A program made the translations under genes and the position numbers. Shown one piece after another: positions 15,037-17,518 of a stretch of DNA of 17,518 nt (its first letter is position 1; each line of letters opens with the position of its first letter). The stretch spans positions 1-17,518 of the forward strand of contig JAPLIW010000722.1 of assembly GCA_026388915.1 (NCBI GenBank), written 5' to 3'. The notes under the pieces were generated by a model. The model was not told where the DNA came from, searched no databases, and worked only from the letters and a program-made list of their open reading frames with translations. Source of the DNA: Deltaproteobacteria bacterium (GTDB lineage Bacteria > Desulfobacterota > SM23-61).

Positions 15037-15098
15037 AATGCGCCCTGAACCATATAAGGTTCAGGGCAGCCCTGCACTCCAAGTAGTGCAGGGCGGAA
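15037..15098. repeat. 62-bp double-hairpin element (copy 2)
   Basis: Ungapped alignment with 11314-11375 shows five differences by my count, four of them in the loops. Hairpin 1 pairs CCCTGAACC (15043-15051) with GGTTCAGGG (15058-15066), loop ATATAA. Hairpin 2 pairs GCCCTGCACT (15069-15078) with AGTGCAGGGC (15085-15094), loop CCAAGT. It lies in the 393-bp gap between the divergent SDR and radical SAM genes and runs straight into a heptamer array. No gene is evident in that gap. Confidence 0.85.
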
Positions 15099-15121
15099 TT
15101 CGGAATTCGGATTGCGGAATG
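15094..15121. repeat. Heptamer tandem array, CGGAATT type
   Basis: Four units: CGGAATT, CGGAATT, CGGATTG and CGGAATG. The first unit uses the last bases of the double-hairpin element. Its reverse complement is the same type as the arrays at 1-35 and 9652-9672. Confidence 0.7.
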
Positions 15122-15173
15122 AACAAATGGAAGGAAAGGATATGAAAACAAAAGAGGGCGCTAAATTTGAGAG

Positions 15174-15236
15174 CGAGAACCCGAAACCCGAAACTCGAAA
15201 CCCAAGACGAGCAACCAGCAACGAGCAACCAGCAAC
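15174..15236. repeat. Nine-unit heptamer array that changes sequence but keeps phase
   Basis: Nine 7-bp units stand in one phase and all end in AC. The first four are of type CCGAAAC, the fifth is CCAAGAC, and the last four alternate GAGCAAC and CAGCAAC. It lies about 80 bp before the radical SAM start. A frame through it gives a low-complexity product and is not taken as a gene. Confidence 0.8.
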
Positions 15237-15314
15237 CAGTAAAAAGGATCCAGCAGCCGGCTCAGGACGATTTTTCCTTTTGACAGGGAGAATTCGGAGG
15301 GACTATAAAACAAT

Positions 15315-16553
15315 ATGCGCGACGAACGTCTCTTCCTGGCTTTCCGCAAGTACCCGGGAAATCGGTTCACCCTTCCCGTTCTCCTCGGTTGCCTGGAGGA
15401 AAAAGGATTATCGCAGAATTTCCGCGTGGTGATTGCGCAGTCAAGGGAAGAAATAGCTCGGAAAGTCAGGGGAAAAGATAGCCTAATCGGGTATTCCTTC
15501 ATGACCCCGGATTTCGGACAGGTTCGGGAGGAGATAGAATGGCTTAAAGCGCATCTTTCGGGCAAACCCGTTTTCCTCGCCGGGGGTTCTCATCCGACCG
15601 GAGACCCGGAAGGAACCCTCCGGATGGGCTTCGACTTTGTTTTTATCGGAGAATCCGAAGAAACTTTTCCCCAATTCCTCCGTCTCTTCCTGGGGGGAAC
15701 CCCCCCTTCTCCCAATCTGATTCAGGCCGAGAAAAGACCCGGCCGCCTTCTTGATCATCCTCCCCATTCCCTGGAGCATCGCTTATTTGCCCCCATCGAA
15801 ATTACCCGCGGCTGCCTTTATCCTTGCGCCTTTTGCCAGACCCCCCGGATCTTTGGCCACACGCTCCGCCATCGAAGCTCGGAGAACGTGGTCAAATACC
15901 TGAAAAGATCCATTCCCGCTGGTTACCGCCAAAGCAAGTTTATCTCTCCCAATGCTTTTTCCTATGGATCGATGAACACCCGGGGGCCTGACCTGGGAAA
16001 GCTGGAAGAATTCCTAACTGCCTGTCAGGAGGCTGGACTCGAAGGAATTCATTTCGGTTGCTATCCTTCCGAAGTGCGCCCGGACTGGGTAACGCCTGAA
16101 GTCCTGGATTTGGTGAAGAGGTATTGCCGGAACAGAACCGTGGTCCTGGGGGCCCAGACGGGAAGCGATTCTCTCCTGCAAAAGCTCAGGCGGGGCCACA
16201 CGGCAGAGCAGGCCCTGGATGCCGCCCGCTGGATCCGCCAAGCGGGATTTATGCCTCACGTGGATTTCGTTTTCGGGTTCCCCGGGGAGACCCTGGAGGA
16301 CCGGAAGCTCAGCCTCGGGCTGATCGAAAAAATGATCAAAGAGCTGGGAGCCAAGATTCACGCCCACACCTACATGCCCCTCCCTATGACGCCCCTTTTC
16401 CGGGAGAACCCCTCGGTGCTCGATCCGGCCACCAAAGAGGCCCTCCTGGGCTGGGAGAAGAAAAAGAAATTGGATGGGTGGTGGAAAGAGCAGGAGGTCA
16501 TTGCCCGAAAGATCGTGAAGTGGAGAGACCAGGGAGTGATCAATTGTCCATGA
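15315..16553 (+). CDS. B12-binding-like/radical SAM protein, MJ_1487 (TIGR04013) type
   Basis: 412 residues. Residues 1-130 form a cobalamin-binding-like Rossmann region (VVIAQSREE, SLIGYSFMTPDF, VFLAGGSHPTGDPEG, FDFVFIGESEETF), although the DxHxxG motif for base-off B12 is missing. The radical SAM cluster site is C167-x3-C171-x2-C174 in ITRGCLYPCAFCQTPR, followed by the barrel strands with VVLGAQTGSDSLLQKLRRGH and HVDFVFGFPGET. The layout fits TIGR04013, a family with no known reaction that I am aware of. The enzyme would cleave S-adenosylmethionine at a 4Fe-4S cluster to start radical chemistry. GGAGG lies 14 bp before the ATG, a rather long spacing. The next gene, after a repeat-rich gap of 282 bp, is a siroheme decarboxylase subunit. 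Confidence 0.85.
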   Translation: MRDERLFLAFRKYPGNRFTLPVLLGCLEEKGLSQNFRVVIAQSREEIARKVRGKDSLIGYSFMTPDFGQVREEIEWLKAHLSGKPVFLAGGSHPTGDPEGTLRMGFDFVFIGESEETFPQFLRLFLGGTPPSPNLIQAEKRPGRLLDHPPHSLEHRLFAPIEITRGCLYPCAFCQTPRIFGHTLRHRSSENVVKYLKRSIPAGYRQSKFISPNAFSYGSMNTRGPDLGKLEEFLTACQEAGLEGIHFGCYPSEVRPDWVTPEVLDLVKRYCRNRTVVLGAQTGSDSLLQKLRRGHTAEQALDAARWIRQAGFMPHVDFVFGFPGETLEDRKLSLGLIEKMIKELGAKIHAHTYMPLPMTPLFRENPSVLDPATKEALLGWEKKKKLDGWWKEQEVIARKIVKWRDQGVINCP

Positions 16554-16558
16554 TCAAT
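16538..16558. repeat. Heptamer array overlapping the radical SAM stop codon
   Basis: Units GATCAAT, TGTCCAT and GATCAAT span the last codons and the TGA (16551-16553) of the radical SAM gene, so the last residues (INCP) are written by the repeat. The same GATCAAT unit returns in the array at 16721-16783. Confidence 0.6.
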
Positions 16559-16620
16559 GGTATCAATTTAGCGGCTTGAAAATCATATCGAAGCCATATC
16601 GATTGAGATACCAATCGCTG

Positions 16621-16664
16621 AAATCCCCCCCACCCCCCTGTGCAAAGGGGGGTAGGGGGGATTT
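16621..16664. repeat. Poly-C/poly-G palindrome
   Basis: AAATCCCCCC at 16621-16630 faces GGGGGGATTT at 16655-16664; the arms (16621-16639 and 16646-16664) match at all but one of 19 positions, with loop GTGCAA. It stands 67 bp after the radical SAM stop and could end its transcript, but no T-run follows beyond ATTTC. Repeats of this AAATCCCCC...GGGGGATTT design are widespread in bacterial intergenic DNA. Confidence 0.8.
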
Positions 16665-16720
16665 CTGGGAGATCTTTTCAGGGGGTAAAAGTTACCTTTT
16701 TCAAACGGCTAAAGTGTTAC

Positions 16721-16783
16721 GATCAATGGACAATGGTCAATGGTCAATGAGGAATGCACAATGATCAATGGCCAATGACCGAT
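16721..16783. repeat. Nine-unit heptamer array, GGTCAAT type
   Basis: Nine units in one phase with the shared form GnnnnAT, mostly GnnCAAT: GATCAAT, GGACAAT, GGTCAAT twice, GAGGAAT, GCACAAT, GATCAAT, GGCCAAT and GACCGAT. It lies in the 282-bp gap upstream of the siroheme decarboxylase gene; no gene is evident in that gap. Confidence 0.8.
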
Positions 16784-16835
16784 GGCCGCTTATCTGCTAT
16801 GATGAAATAAATCTGAAGAATGGAAAGGGGGTAAG

Positions 16836-17351
16836 TTGAGAAGTCGGCTCTATAGGGAAACAGCGAAACCCAGAGACAAAAAAGCGAAGAATTCCTTTCC
16901 CATGGATCACAAAGATCGGTTGATCCTTAACGAGATCCAGAGAAATTTTCCGGTCACCCACCGTCCCTTTCTGGCCTTGGGACGGAAGCTGGGGATGAAA
17001 GAGAAAGAGGTCCTCGAACGGGTGCAGAAACTGAAAGCGGCGGGGATTATCCGCCGCATCGGGGCCAGTTTCAGCGCCGGCGCGGTGGGATTCAGATCCA
17101 CCCTGTGCGCAGCCAAGGTCCCTCCCCAAAAGATCCAAGACTTCGCGGCCGTGGTCAACTCCTATCCCGGAGTGACGCACAACTACGAAAGGGAAGGGGA
17201 TTACAACATCTGGTTCACCCTGATTGCCCCTTCCTGGAAACATATTGAAAAAATCCTGACCGAAATCTCCCGCCGGACAGGGGTGAAGAAGATCCTGAAC
17301 CTCCCCACCACCAAAACCATCAAGATCGCCGTAGATTTCAATTTCGATTGA
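16836..17351 (+). CDS. Siroheme decarboxylase subunit (AhbA/AhbB, NirD/L family)
   Basis: 171 residues from a TTG at 16836, chosen for the strong AAGGGGGT just upstream; an ATG at 16902 would give 149 residues and begins where family similarity starts (MDHKDRLILNEIQRNFP), so the start is uncertain. The protein has an AsnC/Lrp-type fold: an N-terminal helix-turn-helix-like part (FLALGRKLGMKEKEVLERV, LKAAGIIRRIGASF) and a C-terminal ferredoxin-like domain with the family signature VVNSYPGVTHNYERE, YNIWFTLIAPS and LNLPTTKTIKI. Family knowledge: AhbA and AhbB together remove two acetate carboxyls from siroheme to give didecarboxysiroheme on the way to heme (or heme d1 via NirDLGH). The partner subunit is not in the window and which of the two this is cannot be said. 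An Lrp-type regulator is a less likely alternative. Confidence 0.85.
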   Translation: MRSRLYRETAKPRDKKAKNSFPMDHKDRLILNEIQRNFPVTHRPFLALGRKLGMKEKEVLERVQKLKAAGIIRRIGASFSAGAVGFRSTLCAAKVPPQKIQDFAAVVNSYPGVTHNYEREGDYNIWFTLIAPSWKHIEKILTEISRRTGVKKILNLPTTKTIKIAVDFNFD

Positions 17352-17354
17352 ATT

Positions 17355-17375
17355 CGCAAGTCGCAAGTCGTAATT
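17355..17375. repeat. Heptamer array, CGCAAGT type
   Basis: Three units (CGCAAGT, CGCAAGT, CGTAATT) begin 3 bp after the stop of the siroheme decarboxylase gene and precede a half-copy of the composite element. Confidence 0.6.
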
Positions 17376-17410
17376 TCCTTTAGGTAAACCCCCGGCTCTG
17401 CCGGGGAATA

Positions 17411-17482
17411 GAGTTTGACATCTCCGGGATGCCTGGGTCGTGGCCCGAGGGCAAAGGCCTTGCGCGCAGAAAGCATCGGCCG
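17411..17482 (+). repeat. Half-copy (copy d) of dispersed composite element
   Basis: This stretch aligns with 9530-9601 almost without gaps: both read AGTyTGACATyTCCrGGAT, then GTGGCCCG and TTGCGCGCAGAAAGCATCGG. The sequence then leaves the similarity and the window ends 36 bp later. No gene is evident between 17352 and 17518. Confidence 0.75.
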
Positions 17483-17518
17483 GGTGAGCCCCTTTCCCAG
17501 GTGCTCCGTTCGACTTGC

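Noticed and set aside
15174..15236. Possible CRISPR array in the repeat-rich gaps.
   Set aside because: Units are 7 bp, directly abutting, with no unique spacers and no cas genes nearby.
15112..15432. 106-residue frame before and into the radical SAM gene.
   Set aside because: Its middle is translated heptamer repeat and its end overlaps the radical SAM gene in another frame.
16576..16764. 62-residue frame across the poly-C/poly-G palindrome.
   Set aside because: It is made of the palindrome and heptamer repeat; no coding signal.

Overview
The window looks like part of a moderately GC-rich genome from an anaerobic bacterium, most likely a Desulfobacterota (former Deltaproteobacteria) lineage and probably a metagenome contig. 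The main support is a siroheme decarboxylase-type protein (alternative heme pathway, common in sulfate reducers and relatives), a TIGR04076-type small protein, a UMF1-type MFS carrier and the general style of the genes. This assignment is an inference. No rRNA, tRNA, CRISPR array, phage gene or transposase gene was seen.

Layout. (1) 137-6009, plus strand: a DUF917 (S-methylthiohydantoin desulfurase/hydantoinase-like) protein, a TIGR04076-type small Cys protein, a family 5 solute-binding protein, two Dpp/Opp-type permeases and a 68-residue four-cysteine protein. This reads as one uptake-and-processing locus for a small peptide- or amide-like compound, but the two ABC ATPases that normally complete such a transporter are not present. 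(2) 6089-9530: a family 4 glycosyltransferase on the minus strand, then on the plus strand a small membrane or secreted unknown protein, TatA and a family 2 glycosyltransferase. (3) 9762-11269, minus strand: a UbiA/MenA-like prenyltransferase overlapping by 4 bp with a CPBP (CAAX-type) membrane protease. (4) 11457-12728, plus strand: a UMF1/Atg22-like MFS carrier. (5) 12766-14921, minus strand: a HSD17B4-like SDR dehydrogenase, an EamA-family exporter and a 62-residue unknown protein. (6) 15315-17351, plus strand: a B12-binding-like/radical SAM protein and a siroheme decarboxylase subunit.

The most unusual content lies between the genes. Four separate kinds of repeat occur: (a) an approximately 220-bp composite element with imperfect inverted arms (9533-9762), with half-copies at both ends of the window; (b) a 62-bp double-hairpin element, twice, each time in a divergent intergenic gap and differing almost only in the loops; (c) palindromes built on GTAGGGGCA arms, bracketing the small-protein/tatA pair; (d) a poly-C/poly-G palindrome. 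Running beside nearly all of them are degenerate tandem arrays that always have a period of 7 bp although the heptamer sequence differs from locus to locus. The shared period with unrelated sequences is the strongest candidate here for something not well described.
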